DNA of 64,000 nucleotides from Lachnospiraceae bacterium (GCA_016281555.1 JAEEIV010000054.1:1-64000), one strand, 5' to 3'. Shown: positions 16,079 through 24,857, counted from the first letter of the stretch. Translations and numbers: made by a program. Notes: a model not told the origin generated them from the letters alone.

Positions 16079-16732
16079 ATGAGTAACTTGCTGCACAAAG
16101 AATTGAAACTCGCAGTCTCTCCGCTGTCGTGGTTTTTCCTGGCCGCTGCGGTGATGACGCTGATCCCGGGATACCCGATCTTACTCGGTTCCTTTTTCGT
16201 CTGCCTCGGCCTTTTCCAGACGTTCCAGACGTTCCGGGAAGCCAATGACATCCTGTATACGACCCTGCTTCCAATCAGAAAGAGAGACGCCGTCCGGGCG
16301 AAATTCCTGACCGTGCTCTTTTTTGAAGGACTTTCGTTCCTTTTCATGAGCGTATTCACGGTACTCAGGATGACCGTCCTGTCTTCGGCGTCCCCCTATG
16401 TCACGAACTTCCTGATGAATCCGAATCCGGTCTATCTGGCGTTCGTGCTGCTGGTTTTCCTTTCGTTCAACGTCGTCTTCGTCGGCGGCTTCTTTAAAAC
16501 CGCTTACAAGATCGGAAAACCGTTCATTCTGTTCATCATCATTGCCATGCTGCTCGTCGCGGTTTCCGAAAGCCTGCATCACATTCCGGGACTGGAGTTT
16601 CTGCACACGCCCTCCGGCGAGAAACTCGGACTGCAGTTTGCCGTTCTCGGCGCAGCCGCGGTCCTGTTCATCGGAGGAACGTTCCTTTCGGAAAAGGCCT
16701 CGGAAAAGCGGTTCGAATCGATCGATCTTTAA
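16079..16732 (+). CDS. ABC-2 type transporter permease
   Basis: 217 residues with about six hydrophobic segments. The first begins near residue 17 ('WFFLAAAVMTLIPGYPILLG'). Of the ABC2_membrane_5-like group that pairs with the YtrB-type ATPase upstream. The conserved cytoplasmic loop 'YTTLLPIRKRDAVRAKFL' follows TM2. Third gene of the AbrB-headed operon, 17 nt after the ATPase. Confidence 0.85.
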   Translation: MSNLLHKELKLAVSPLSWFFLAAAVMTLIPGYPILLGSFFVCLGLFQTFQTFREANDILYTTLLPIRKRDAVRAKFLTVLFFEGLSFLFMSVFTVLRMTVLSSASPYVTNFLMNPNPVYLAFVLLVFLSFNVVFVGGFFKTAYKIGKPFILFIIIAMLLVAVSESLHHIPGLEFLHTPSGEKLGLQFAVLGAAAVLFIGGTFLSEKASEKRFESIDL

Positions 16733-16826
16733 TCATCGACCCGGTTCCAATGCCATTGTCGGCAGATTCGGAATGGGATCTTATTTTGCTATTACACAGT
16801 ATACGCGGCTTTCGTCAACCCACGTA

Positions 16827-16855
16827 TTGCAAACGCCCGCTCCGTTTGATATAGT
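16827..16855 (+). promoter_or_regulatory. Promoter of the XRE-type regulator gene
   Basis: TTGCAA (16827-16832), 17-nt spacer, TATAGT (16850-16855), 48 nt before the ATG at 16903. The intergenic stretch 16733-16902 holds nothing else clear apart from a weak CCATT/AATGG hairpin near 16755-16780. Confidence 0.65.
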
Positions 16856-16902
16856 GTTACTGCGGCCGGAACGGCCGGAACGTTTCTTTCAGCGGAGTCA
16901 TT

Positions 16903-17376
16903 ATGGGCAAAAAATCCGTAAAACCGAACAAAAACATCTACCAGCTCTCGCGGGAGGCCGCAGGTCTTTCCAGAGAGGCGGCCGGCGAACTTCTGCCGTT
17001 CATGTCCCCGGACCGGGTCGAGCGGATCGAAAACGAGAAGTCATTGCCGGATCCGGAGGAAGTGCTGTCCATGGCGGAATGCTACCGGGACGCAGGGCTC
17101 GTCAACCGCTACTGCACGGAAGAATGTCCGATCGGGAAAAAGTACGTGCCGAAGGCGGACGAAAAGGAACTGCCGCTCATTGCCCTCGAGGTCGTCAATG
17201 CGGTGAACCGGCTCGAAAAGGAGAAGAACCGCCTGATCGAGATCGCGCTCGACAACCGCGTGAACGAAGACGAACAGCAGGATTTCGAACGGATCCTCGA
17301 CGAACTGAACCAAATCTCAGAATCCGTACAGACCTTGAAACTCTGGATGGAACAAAAGAAACTGGAAGGGAAATAG
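16903..17376 (+). CDS. XRE-family helix-turn-helix protein
   Basis: 157 residues. The N-terminal HTH (about 10-62) reads 'YQLSREAAGLSREAAGELL' and 'SPDRVERIENEKSLPDPEE'. A cysteine-bearing segment 'NRYCTEECPIGKKYVPKA' follows, then a helical, probably coiled-coil, C terminus (about 95-155) rich in Glu and Lys. The 'C-x-EECPIGK' segment recurs in small Clostridia regulators of unknown function. It has its own promoter. Target genes are unknown; the ABC operon upstream and the phosphatase downstream are only neighbours. Confidence 0.75.
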   Translation: MGKKSVKPNKNIYQLSREAAGLSREAAGELLPFMSPDRVERIENEKSLPDPEEVLSMAECYRDAGLVNRYCTEECPIGKKYVPKADEKELPLIALEVVNAVNRLEKEKNRLIEIALDNRVNEDEQQDFERILDELNQISESVQTLKLWMEQKKLEGK

Positions 17377-17377
17377 A

Positions 17378-17552
17378 CGTGTTGTTCGCGAGTGCTCCAG
17401 TATGTATGTCCTTTCGGGGACCGCTCGCGCTTAGATTCTCGCGTAGCGGATTCTAAGTTCAACTTCGCACGATGTGCTCGTTTCACTAAGAACCGACGCT
17501 GCGTAAGTCCCCTGCAGGACATCATACCTGTTCGCACACGCAGAACAACACG
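17378..17552. repeat. 175-bp structured MITE-like element
   Basis: Bounded by perfect 10-bp terminal inverted repeats, CGTGTTGTTC (17378-17387) and GAACAACACG (17543-17552). The similarity continues inward: both arms carry GCG.GTGC, CAG, TATG and ATGTCCT, and each contains a small GTCC/GGAC hairpin. Between the arms are a CTTAGA/TCTAAG hairpin (about 17453-17480) and a GCAC-GAT-GTGC hairpin. It has no coding potential and starts immediately after the stop of the upstream gene. It is either a non-autonomous mobile element or a structured RNA. No clear target-site duplication is visible. Confidence 0.6.
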
Positions 17553-17584
17553 GTATACTTTCGTTTCGATATCAGGAGAACAAT

Positions 17585-18292
17585 ATGCTTCTGTATTTAA
17601 TCAGACACGGAGATCCGAATTATCAATTAGACTGTTTGACTGATAGAGGGAAATTGCAGGCGGAGGCCGTCGCGAAACGGATGCAGGCGTCGAAGATCGA
17701 CGTCGTGTATTCTTCGCCGATGGGACGGGCCAAGGAAACGGCAGCGCCGACCTGTGAATTATTAAATTTGCCGTGCCATATCGAGGAGTGGACACACGAG
17801 GTTCTTTCGGAGCGTCTGACGACCTATCCGGACGGCGTCAGGCGGTCCGTGACTCTGATCCAGAACACGCTGCTTCGCGAGAACGGGGAGATCGATCTTC
17901 CGTATGAGCGCACGTTTGAATCGAAGGCGCTCCGGGAAACGGAAATGGAATCGGCGTTCTCGTACATCCGGGACAACGGACGCGAGTTTTTGCGGAAGCT
18001 CGGCTATGAGGAAGAGAACGGCGTGTACCGGATCCTCAGAAAGAATGAAGACCGCGTCGCGCTGTTCACGCACGCAGTCTTCACCCGGACCTGGCTCTCC
18101 CACCTTCTGCACATCCCGCTTCACTTATTCTGGGGATCGTTCTCTCCGACGCACACCGGCGTGACCGTTCTGGACTTCAATAACAACGAGAACGGCATCA
18201 CCGCGCCGAAGCTTCTTTGTTTTTCCGACATGTCGCACCTCTTCGCGGCAGGGCTGGACATGACACACGATAACCGCGTTGAAGATCTATGA
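17585..18292 (+). CDS. Histidine phosphatase family protein (phosphoglycerate-mutase-like)
   Basis: 235 residues. Catalytic 'LIRHGDP' with His8, the second Arg region 'SSPMGRAKETA', and the C-terminal 'ALFTHAVFTRTWLSHLL' carrying the second catalytic His. The insertion between the motifs is larger than in GpmB/CobC. Substrate not predictable. AGGAGA precedes the ATG. Upstream is the structured 175-bp element. The gene is closed by a strong bidirectional terminator. Confidence 0.85.
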   Translation: MLLYLIRHGDPNYQLDCLTDRGKLQAEAVAKRMQASKIDVVYSSPMGRAKETAAPTCELLNLPCHIEEWTHEVLSERLTTYPDGVRRSVTLIQNTLLRENGEIDLPYERTFESKALRETEMESAFSYIRDNGREFLRKLGYEEENGVYRILRKNEDRVALFTHAVFTRTWLSHLLHIPLHLFWGSFSPTHTGVTVLDFNNNENGITAPKLLCFSDMSHLFAAGLDMTHDNRVEDL

Positions 18293-18303
18293 TCACTTTT
18301 CAC

Positions 18304-18346
18304 AAAAAAGACTGCCGCACCCGGCAAAGGTACGGCAGTCTTTTTT
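18304..18346. terminator. Bidirectional intrinsic terminator
   Basis: Perfect 14-bp stem: AAAAAAGACTGCCG (18304-18317) pairs with CGGCAGTCTTTTTT (18333-18346). A- and T-tracts on both sides serve the plus-strand phosphatase and the minus-strand redox operon, which converge here. Confidence 0.92.
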
Positions 18347-18358
18347 GATTTATTTTTC

Positions 18359-21199
18359 TTACTTCTCTACCGGACCGTCTACGGTCTGTTCGGTCGGATA
18401 TTCCGACTTCCCGGTGAATTTCCGCTTGATGATCTTGCCCATGCGCTTTAATGCGTAGGGTTTCACGCAGTCGAGCATTTCTTCGGCTTTGTGCATCTCC
18501 GCCGCTTCAGGAATGTCGCGGGTCAGATGGATCGCGTCGAACTCGCAGCGCGTCGTGCAGAGACCGCATCCGATGCACTGGTTGAGGTCGACGACCGTCG
18601 CGCCGCACTTTAAGCAGCGGTTCGCTTCGATCTTGACCTGCTCTTCCGTGAGCGGCAGGCGAAGATCGTCGAAGGTCTCGCGCGCATTGCCGGGCTTCAT
18701 GCCGGGACGCTGCCGTTCGGCGTTGTCGAACGAATCGACCTTGACGTCGTCGCGATCGAGTTCAATGAAGTTGCGGAGGTCGCGGCCGATCGTCATCGAC
18801 TGGCCGGGATGCACGAAACGGTTGATCGAGACCATGCCGAGTTTTCCTTCCGCGATCGCGTCGATCGCGAACCGCGCGCCGTGGTAAATGTCGCCGCCGA
18901 CGAAGACGTCGGGCTCCGCCGTCTGGTAGGTCACCGGATCCGCAATGATCGTTCCGTTCTTCCGGACTTCGACCTTCGTATCCTTCAAAAGATCGCCGAG
19001 GACCGCGCTCTGGCCGATCGCCATCAGAACGTTTTCGCAAGGCACAATGATCGTCTCGTTCTCATCGTACTTCGGATTGAACTTTCCGTCCGCATCCTTC
19101 ACGCTCACGCACTTCTTGAAGACGACGCCGGTCACCTTTCCGTTTTCGGAAAGCACTTCCTTCGGGCCCCAGCCGTTTAAGACTTCGATGCCTTCCGCGA
19201 TGCACTCTTCGACTTCATCTTTCGCCGCCGGCATTTCCTCGCGGCTTTCGAGACAGAGCATCGTGACCTTTCCGGTCGTCGCCCGAAGCGCCGTTCTCGC
19301 AACGTCCGCGGCCACATTGCCGCCGCCGACCACGACGACGTCGCCGTTCAAGCGGATCGACTCGTCCTGATTGATGCGACGTAAGAAACTGACGCCGGAC
19401 TCGACACCTTCGCTCTCCTCGCCCGGAACGCCCGCCATGCGGCCGCCCTGCAATCCGATCGCGATATAGAACGCTTTGTAACCCTGCTTCCGGAGTTCGT
19501 CGAGCGTCACGTCCTTTCCGACTTCCACACCGCACCGGATCTCAGCGCCCATCGATTCGATGATGCCGATCTCCTTCCGGATGACTTCCTTGTCGAGGCG
19601 GAACGACGGGATGCCGTTCATCAGCATGCCGCCCGGTACCTTTTCCTTCTCGAAAACAGTGACCGGATAGCCCTCGGTCCGAAGGTAATACGCGGCGGAA
19701 AGGCCCGCGGGACCCGCGCCGATGACCGCGATCTTCTTGTCCGTCCACTCCTTGCCGGCCCAGTTTTCCGTCGGCACCGTATAGGATTCCGGATTCTCCA
19801 GTTCCCATTTCGCCAGGAATTTCTTGATCTCGTCGATGGCCACCGGCTTGTCGATCGTGCCTCTCGTGCATCGATCTTCACAACGCTTGTTGCAGACCGC
19901 ACCGCAAACCGCCGGGAACGGATTGTCCTGACGGATGAGCTTTACGGCTTCGGCGTAACGGCCCTCGGCCGCCATCCGGATATAGCCCTGAACGGCAATG
20001 TGCGCCGGGCAGGCCGTCTTACAGGGCGAGGTGCCGGTGTCGTAGCAGTTCAGTTTGTTCGTGTCGCGGTAATTCGGATCCCAGCGATCCTCGCCCCACT
20101 TGTGGTCGTCCGGCAGATCGCGCATCGGGTAAACGACCTTCGAGCCATCCGCCTTGCAGAGCTTCTGACCGAGTCTTGCGGCACCCGCCGGGCAGACTTC
20201 CACGCACTTGCCGCAGGCGACGCACTTCGAAGCGTCCACGTGGGCGCGATACGCGGACCGGGACATGTTCGGGGTATTGAATAGCTGCGAAGTCCGAAGA
20301 CCGTAACAGCTTCCCGGCGAGCAGTTGCAGATGCCGACGATCCGCTCCGGACCGTCCAGGTTCGTGATCTGATGCACGTAGCCCTTTTCCTCACTCCGTT
20401 TCAGAAGTTCGAGCACTTCTTCCTTCGTCACGTACTTGGCATCCTTGCCGCTTTCCACCAGGAATTCGGCAATGTCCCCGACGCCGATGCACATATGGCC
20501 TTCAATGTCTCCGACGCCCTCGCCGCGGATCCGCTGTGCCTTCCGGCACGCGCAGACCATCGTGCAGAACTTGTCGTTCTTGTCCAGCCAATGTGAAAGA
20601 TGCTCGACGGACACCGACTGCGCTTCCGCAGGGATCGCCTTTTCGACCGGAATGACGTGCATGCCGATGCCGGCGCCTCCCGGAGGCACCATTTTCGCAG
20701 CGAATTCAAGCGGCTCCTGAGGTGCCAGATTGAACATCGTCGCGACCGACGGGTCCTCGTCCGGAAGCGTCGGATGCTCGACCATGTACTCGCCGGAACC
20801 GACGACCCACTTCGGCACCCAATACTGGATGTGATTGTCCGGATTGTCACGGTTCTGCTCGAGGATGCCGATCCAGAGCAAATGATCGATGACCTTCTGC
20901 GTCTCTTCGATCGGCATGCCGTTCATTTCCGCGAGTTCGTTCGTCGTATAACCGACTCTCCGCTTCTTGAACGAAAGCATGAACTTCACTTCATCCTTCG
21001 TGAGCAGGCGGTCCAGGATCCAGAAATCCATATCGTTCTCATCAAAACCCGTCAGTTTCCGCGGAATATTGTCCGTGATCATTTTAGCGAGTTTTTTGAC
21101 GAGTTTCGCCTTCTCCGGATCGCTGCAATGATGCTCTTTCCCGGGTTGGGAATAGTCATTCGCATTGACATGAATTTTGGGGTTAACGTATCTTGCCAT
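18359..21199 (-). CDS. Large Fe-S/FAD pyridine-nucleotide oxidoreductase (GltD-like)
   Basis: 946 residues from the ATG at 21199 (AGAGGAAAAG in front; an upstream TTG adds 5 residues). Order of parts: an N-terminal region of about 300 residues with winged-helix-like 'YTTNELAEMNGMPIEETQKV' and cysteines in 'MVCACRKAQ' and 'CNCSPGSCYG'; a ferredoxin cluster 'CVACGKCVEVCPAG'; a GltD-type cysteine region ('CKTACPAHIAVQGYI', 'CGAVCNKRCEDRCTRG'); an FAD Rossmann 'IGAGPAGLSAAYYLR'; an NAD(P) site 'VVGGGNVAADVARTA'; and a C-terminal ferredoxin cluster 'CIGCGLCTTRC'. The architecture suits electron transfer from NAD(P)H through Fe-S centres to a partner. It is the last gene of the fatty-acid redox operon and probably delivers electrons for its reductive step; that role is inference. 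Confidence 0.85.
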   Translation of the reverse strand: MARYVNPKIHVNANDYSQPGKEHHCSDPEKAKLVKKLAKMITDNIPRKLTGFDENDMDFWILDRLLTKDEVKFMLSFKKRRVGYTTNELAEMNGMPIEETQKVIDHLLWIGILEQNRDNPDNHIQYWVPKWVVGSGEYMVEHPTLPDEDPSVATMFNLAPQEPLEFAAKMVPPGGAGIGMHVIPVEKAIPAEAQSVSVEHLSHWLDKNDKFCTMVCACRKAQRIRGEGVGDIEGHMCIGVGDIAEFLVESGKDAKYVTKEEVLELLKRSEEKGYVHQITNLDGPERIVGICNCSPGSCYGLRTSQLFNTPNMSRSAYRAHVDASKCVACGKCVEVCPAGAARLGQKLCKADGSKVVYPMRDLPDDHKWGEDRWDPNYRDTNKLNCYDTGTSPCKTACPAHIAVQGYIRMAAEGRYAEAVKLIRQDNPFPAVCGAVCNKRCEDRCTRGTIDKPVAIDEIKKFLAKWELENPESYTVPTENWAGKEWTDKKIAVIGAGPAGLSAAYYLRTEGYPVTVFEKEKVPGGMLMNGIPSFRLDKEVIRKEIGIIESMGAEIRCGVEVGKDVTLDELRKQGYKAFYIAIGLQGGRMAGVPGEESEGVESGVSFLRRINQDESIRLNGDVVVVGGGNVAADVARTALRATTGKVTMLCLESREEMPAAKDEVEECIAEGIEVLNGWGPKEVLSENGKVTGVVFKKCVSVKDADGKFNPKYDENETIIVPCENVLMAIGQSAVLGDLLKDTKVEVRKNGTIIADPVTYQTAEPDVFVGGDIYHGARFAIDAIAEGKLGMVSINRFVHPGQSMTIGRDLRNFIELDRDDVKVDSFDNAERQRPGMKPGNARETFDDLRLPLTEEQVKIEANRCLKCGATVVDLNQCIGCGLCTTRCEFDAIHLTRDIPEAAEMHKAEEMLDCVKPYALKRMGKIIKRKFTGKSEYPTEQTVDGPVEK

Positions 21200-21221
21200 T
21201 TCTTTTCCTCTCAATATCTAA

Positions 21222-21614
21222 TTATCTCTCTTCCAAGGGAATCGTCACTTCTCCGTCCGGACCACATAAAACCACTTCAATGTCTTTGGGCAAATCCTGT
21301 CGACGTATCGTAATTGCAATCGGCCCTTCATTACAATAGAACGGAAAACCAGCCAAAGAATAATAAACTGTCACAAACAGTTTGTTCTCTTTTAATTCCA
21401 CCGTGTGACGAACGTAACCTGTCGCAGAATTCCCTGAATTGATACGCCCATAAAGCTCCACAGTTGTTTGATCGATTCTTTTTGCCTCCATTTTTGAAAA
21501 CACTCGAACCGGATACTGACTCCCATGCCATAAAACCAGCAAAATAATCAAAAAGGCCAGAATTATCACGACAATGATGACAATCAGCCATTTTAGAATC
21601 GATCTCATAGGCAT
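21222..21614 (-). CDS. Small membrane-anchored protein, paralogue 2
   Basis: 130 residues, not recognised. One N-terminal membrane segment (about 9-28) is followed by an extracytoplasmic beta-rich domain. It shares with the gene at 21633 the pattern 'GYVRHTVELKENKLFVTVYYS' (the other: 'GYVRHTAEIKGQQLYVTPYQS'), 'GP(I/V)(A/T)I(T/I)IR' and 'VVLCG(P/M)DG'. It is clearly AT-richer than its neighbours. The pair sits within the redox operon, so it may anchor or assist it at the membrane, but nothing in the sequence shows a function. Confidence 0.75.
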   Translation of the reverse strand: MPMRSILKWLIVIIVVIILAFLIILLVLWHGSQYPVRVFSKMEAKRIDQTTVELYGRINSGNSATGYVRHTVELKENKLFVTVYYSLAGFPFYCNEGPIAITIRRQDLPKDIEVVLCGPDGEVTIPLEER

Positions 21615-21632
21615 TTTACTTTGATACTATAA

Positions 21633-22073
21633 TCAGTAGTGGTAATAGACGCTGGGAATCGGCGTGCTATCTTCATTTTGCCACCTATCGTCTTGCGTCA
21701 GTGAAAATATTTTATCCCCATCCATCCCACATAAAACTACATTCAAGTCCTGTGGAAAGTTTTCTCCTCGGATGATTATCGTAACCGGTCCGTTCACGGG
21801 TCTGATCGGAAATACTCCAAAGGACTGGTATGGGGTCACATACAACTGCTGTCCCTTTATTTCTGCTGTATGCCGGACGTAGCCCAACATAGCGTTTGAG
21901 GAGAAGAGAAGCCCTTGTATTTCTATAACGTTCCGGCTTGATCTTGTCGCCTCTAAACGAGAAAACGCATGAACGGAATACTTCTGCCCCCTCCATGCAA
22001 GCCAAAGTGCAATCCCCCACAGAAGAAGGAGGATGACAAAAGCAATTGTACACCCTTTGACGAATTTTTTCAT
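21633..22073 (-). CDS. Small membrane-anchored protein, paralogue 1
   Basis: 146 residues from the ATG at 22073 ('MKKFVKGC'). An ATG at 22088 would add five residues; neither has a strong ribosome site. One N-terminal membrane segment (about 8-27) precedes an outside domain homologous to the next gene. The C-terminal tail 'WQNEDSTPIPSVYYHY' is unique. A perfect 8-bp GC hairpin (22091-22118) ends just before the start region. Low GC compared with the flanking oxidoreductases suggests a separate origin. Function unknown. Confidence 0.72.
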   Translation of the reverse strand: MKKFVKGCTIAFVILLLLWGIALWLAWRGQKYSVHAFSRLEATRSSRNVIEIQGLLFSSNAMLGYVRHTAEIKGQQLYVTPYQSFGVFPIRPVNGPVTIIIRGENFPQDLNVVLCGMDGDKIFSLTQDDRWQNEDSTPIPSVYYHY

Positions 22074-22090
22074 AATGGGCATTACCATTT

Positions 22091-22118
22091 GGGCAGGGTG
22101 GTTTACGCCCCCCTGCCC
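22091..22118. other. GC-rich hairpin between two operon genes
   Basis: GGGCAGGG (22091-22098) pairs perfectly with CCCTGCCC (22111-22118). On the minus strand it lies just after the ferredoxin reductase stop and directly before the next start codon. No U-run follows, so it is more likely an mRNA stabiliser, processing site or translation control than a terminator. Confidence 0.55.
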
Positions 22119-22125
22119 TGAACCA

Positions 22126-23316
22126 TTACATAATGTTGACTTTGATGGTGAGGTCGCTCGTCGGATAGGTCACACAGGCGTGGAACCAGCCGAATTCCTT
22201 GTCCATCATACGGCGGCCGTCACCGAATGCGGGAACAAAAACGTTTCCTGATAACAGCTTAGATCTACAATATCCACATTCTCCGCAGCGGCAATGGGTA
22301 TCGACCGGGATACCGGCACGCTCAAGCGCTACTGCGATCGGTTCATTGCCGGACGCGTCGATGACCGTCTCGTCGATGCCGCGGACGACCGTGATCTTGA
22401 AGGTCTTCGCTTCATTGCCGGCGGGCCAATTCGGAATCCTCGTGGAATCGACCGGCTGATTCAGGACGTCGTGACGGAAACGACGGCAGGTGATGCCCAT
22501 TTCCTTCATGAAGCCGTCCACCATCGTGAACATGGCAAGCGGTCCGCAGAACATATAGGTCGGATCTTCGCCTGCATATTTTTCGATGAGCTCACGGGTC
22601 AGGAAGCCTTTTTCACCTTCCCACTCGTTGTCACCGGACAGGACGTTCACGATCTTCACGTTCGGGCAGTCCTTTTCAATCGCCGCAAGTTCCGCGCCGA
22701 GAATGATGTCGTTATGATGCACGGAACCGTAGAGGATCGTAAGATGCACGTCGGAGAGTTTTCCGTACGCGATCTCCCGGGCCAAGGAATGGAACGGCGT
22801 GATGCCGGATCCGCCCGCCATCGCAACGACGTTTTTCGAATCCCTGAGCGGCTCGTAGTAGAAGGTGCCGAACGGCATGTTGCCGGTGAGATGCGTGCCT
22901 TCCTTGACGTTCTCAAAGAACCAGTCGGGCACAAGATACGGACGGTTCCGGCGGATCGTTACTTCAAAGTAGCCGTCTTCACCGAGCGCATCACAGGGTG
23001 CCGAAGAAATCGTATAAGGACGCGTCAGGTTGCTGTCACCGATCTGAAGGCGGAAATTCACGTACTGTCCTGCCTGGAAGACCGGAATGTGGCCGTCCGC
23101 AGACTTCATACGGAACACTTTCGCCGTCGGAGAGGTATCGCGGACCGATTCCACGATGAATTCCATCTTTGCGGGATGCAGTTTATCCGCCAATTCGCGG
23201 ATGGGGTCTTTCGGGTCCGGGACGTTCGAAGCATTGGCAAACGAGTTCTTCCGGGCTGCGGTCACACGGCTCGCGCCGCCGACGTCTTTCAAAAAGCCTT
23301 TGACTTTAATGCTCAT
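22126..23316 (-). CDS. Ferredoxin-NAD(P) reductase with C-terminal 2Fe-2S ferredoxin domain
   Basis: 396 residues. After about 50 linker residues, the FAD domain shows 'RPYTISSAP' and the NAD(P) domain 'MAGGSGITPFHSLAREI' and 'YMFCGPLAMF'. The last 90 residues form a plant-type 2Fe-2S ferredoxin with C-x4-C-x2-C in 'THCRCGECGYC' and a distal Cys in 'HACVTYP'. It passes electrons one at a time from NAD(P)H through FAD to 2Fe-2S and then to a partner. The ATG overlaps the stop of the CrtI-like gene (ATGA), so the partner is probably that flavoprotein. Similar modules serve hydroxylases and reductases in other pathways. Confidence 0.9.
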   Translation of the reverse strand: MSIKVKGFLKDVGGASRVTAARKNSFANASNVPDPKDPIRELADKLHPAKMEFIVESVRDTSPTAKVFRMKSADGHIPVFQAGQYVNFRLQIGDSNLTRPYTISSAPCDALGEDGYFEVTIRRNRPYLVPDWFFENVKEGTHLTGNMPFGTFYYEPLRDSKNVVAMAGGSGITPFHSLAREIAYGKLSDVHLTILYGSVHHNDIILGAELAAIEKDCPNVKIVNVLSGDNEWEGEKGFLTRELIEKYAGEDPTYMFCGPLAMFTMVDGFMKEMGITCRRFRHDVLNQPVDSTRIPNWPAGNEAKTFKITVVRGIDETVIDASGNEPIAVALERAGIPVDTHCRCGECGYCRSKLLSGNVFVPAFGDGRRMMDKEFGWFHACVTYPTSDLTIKVNIM

Positions 23317-24857
23317 TGCAACACCCCTTTCGCTTTCAGATCATCCAGGATGCCCTTGGCCGCGGCCCGTCCGTTCGTGATCTGCGGTCCCATGCCGTCA
23401 CCGCTCATGCCGTGCGCGCCGGCGAATTCCAGACCTTGAATGAAATGGTCCTCGTGCTTCATGCCGAGTCTCGCCACCACGTGGTCGGAAACGGAATGAC
23501 TGTAGCCGTAGATGCTGCCCTTCCATGCGCCGACGTAATGCGCGATCGTCATCGGCGTCTCAACTTCGATCTCCGTGATCTTGTCGCGGAAATCCTTCAC
23601 GCCGGTGTGACGCAAATAAGTCTCGATCATGTCATTGGCAAGCCGCCGCTTGAAATCGTAATAGTCTTCTTCCTTCACGTTCGCGAAGGGGTCATTCAGC
23701 GGCAATGCCGTGATGGACAGCTGCGTGTAGCCCTTCGGGGTGCAGTCCGGATTTGCAATGTTCAGGCAGATCGTCGTGATGTAATTGAACGGCTTCTCGA
23801 GCTGCTGGTAGTTCTTCCAGATCTCGTTCGTATCCATCGTATCCCCGGAAAACGTCGAATAGTTCGTGATGCCGAGTTCTTCCGGCGTGCCTTCGAGGAT
23901 CATGATGATGGAGACCGGACAGACGGACAGTGCCCGCCCGTTCACCATCTTCACGGCACCTTCCGGCACTTCGGAAAGCGGCTCGATCATCTGGGAATAG
24001 ACCTTGTTCGGATAAGCCGCCGAAACGACGTAATCCGCGCCGATCTCGTAACCCGTCGCCGTGCGGACGCCGGTCACTTTCCCGTCCTTCACGAGGATCT
24101 TTTCGACTTCCTGCTTGAACTCGAACTGTGCGCCGTTTTCCTCGACCTTGTTCTCCATCTTGATGCTCATCTCGTGGCTGTAGCCGCGGCAGACGTAGCT
24201 TCCCGTGAAGTAGTCGGCCATCAGGAAGGCGTAGATCGTGAACGGCAGATCGTCCATGCGGTTGCCGACGTAGATCCAGTACGGCGTCAGGATCTCGACC
24301 GCCTTTTTCGGCAGATCGAACGTATTGATGACTTCCGTCGCGGAATAGCCGACGGTCTTCACGAAGTCCGGATGCTTTAAGAGCATCTGCACCTTGCTCA
24401 TCGGCGTCACGGACAGCACGTTCATGCTGTCGTAGACCCTGCGGCAAAGTTTCAGAAGTTCGAACACCTTTTCAAAGGTGCCGGGCACCGCCGCGTCGAC
24501 TTCCTTCGCGGCGCGCTCGTACCCGTCGTGCATCGTCACGTCGATCCCGGAATTCGGCAATACTGCGCGGTAGCACTCCGGCACCGGCAGCCAGTCAATG
24601 TCCACGCCCATCTCGTTGAAGAACGCTCCGACCTTGAGCGGCTGTTCCTTCGTGCCGATCGACATCATCTCGTGAAGCGTCGCCTCGATCTCGAACCCGT
24701 TTCGGACGAAGTCCGTCGCAAGACCGCCGGGCATGTTGTGCTTCTCGAGGATCAGGATGTCTTTCACACCCTTGGCCTGCAGCTGCAGGGCACACGCCAT
24801 GCCCGCGAGACCGCCGCCGATGATCACGACCTCATAATGGTCCTTAAAAGGTTTCAT
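23313..24857 (-). CDS. CrtI/RetSat-type FAD oxidoreductase, candidate fatty-acid saturase
   Basis: 514 residues. The N-terminal dinucleotide motif is 'VVIIGGGLAGMACALQLQA', followed by 'LEKHNMPGGLATDF'. The C terminus 'GLEFAGAHGMSGDGMGPQI' is the typical second FAD-contact region of phytoene desaturase, carotenoid isomerase and retinol saturase relatives. These act on conjugated polyenes by desaturation, isomerisation or saturation. It lies directly between a PUFA-isomerase homologue and a ferredoxin reductase, so saturation of a conjugated fatty acid made by the neighbour is a reasonable hypothesis. Specificity cannot be read from the sequence, and carotenoid genes are absent from the window. 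Confidence 0.82.
   Translation of the reverse strand: MKPFKDHYEVVIIGGGLAGMACALQLQAKGVKDILILEKHNMPGGLATDFVRNGFEIEATLHEMMSIGTKEQPLKVGAFFNEMGVDIDWLPVPECYRAVLPNSGIDVTMHDGYERAAKEVDAAVPGTFEKVFELLKLCRRVYDSMNVLSVTPMSKVQMLLKHPDFVKTVGYSATEVINTFDLPKKAVEILTPYWIYVGNRMDDLPFTIYAFLMADYFTGSYVCRGYSHEMSIKMENKVEENGAQFEFKQEVEKILVKDGKVTGVRTATGYEIGADYVVSAAYPNKVYSQMIEPLSEVPEGAVKMVNGRALSVCPVSIIMILEGTPEELGITNYSTFSGDTMDTNEIWKNYQQLEKPFNYITTICLNIANPDCTPKGYTQLSITALPLNDPFANVKEEDYYDFKRRLANDMIETYLRHTGVKDFRDKITEIEVETPMTIAHYVGAWKGSIYGYSHSVSDHVVARLGMKHEDHFIQGLEFAGAHGMSGDGMGPQITNGRAAAKGILDDLKAKGVLQ

Noticed and set aside
22091..22118. Intrinsic terminator inside the redox operon
   Set aside because: The stem is perfect, but no U-run follows on either useful strand.
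22294..23439. 381-codon plus-strand frame antisense to the ferredoxin reductase
   Set aside because: The opposite strand encodes a full FAD/NAD/2Fe-2S protein; the antisense frame has shadow composition only.
23313..24857. Carotenoid biosynthesis desaturase
   Set aside because: No phytoene synthase or other carotenoid gene is nearby; the partner genes point to fatty acids. Not excluded by sequence alone.
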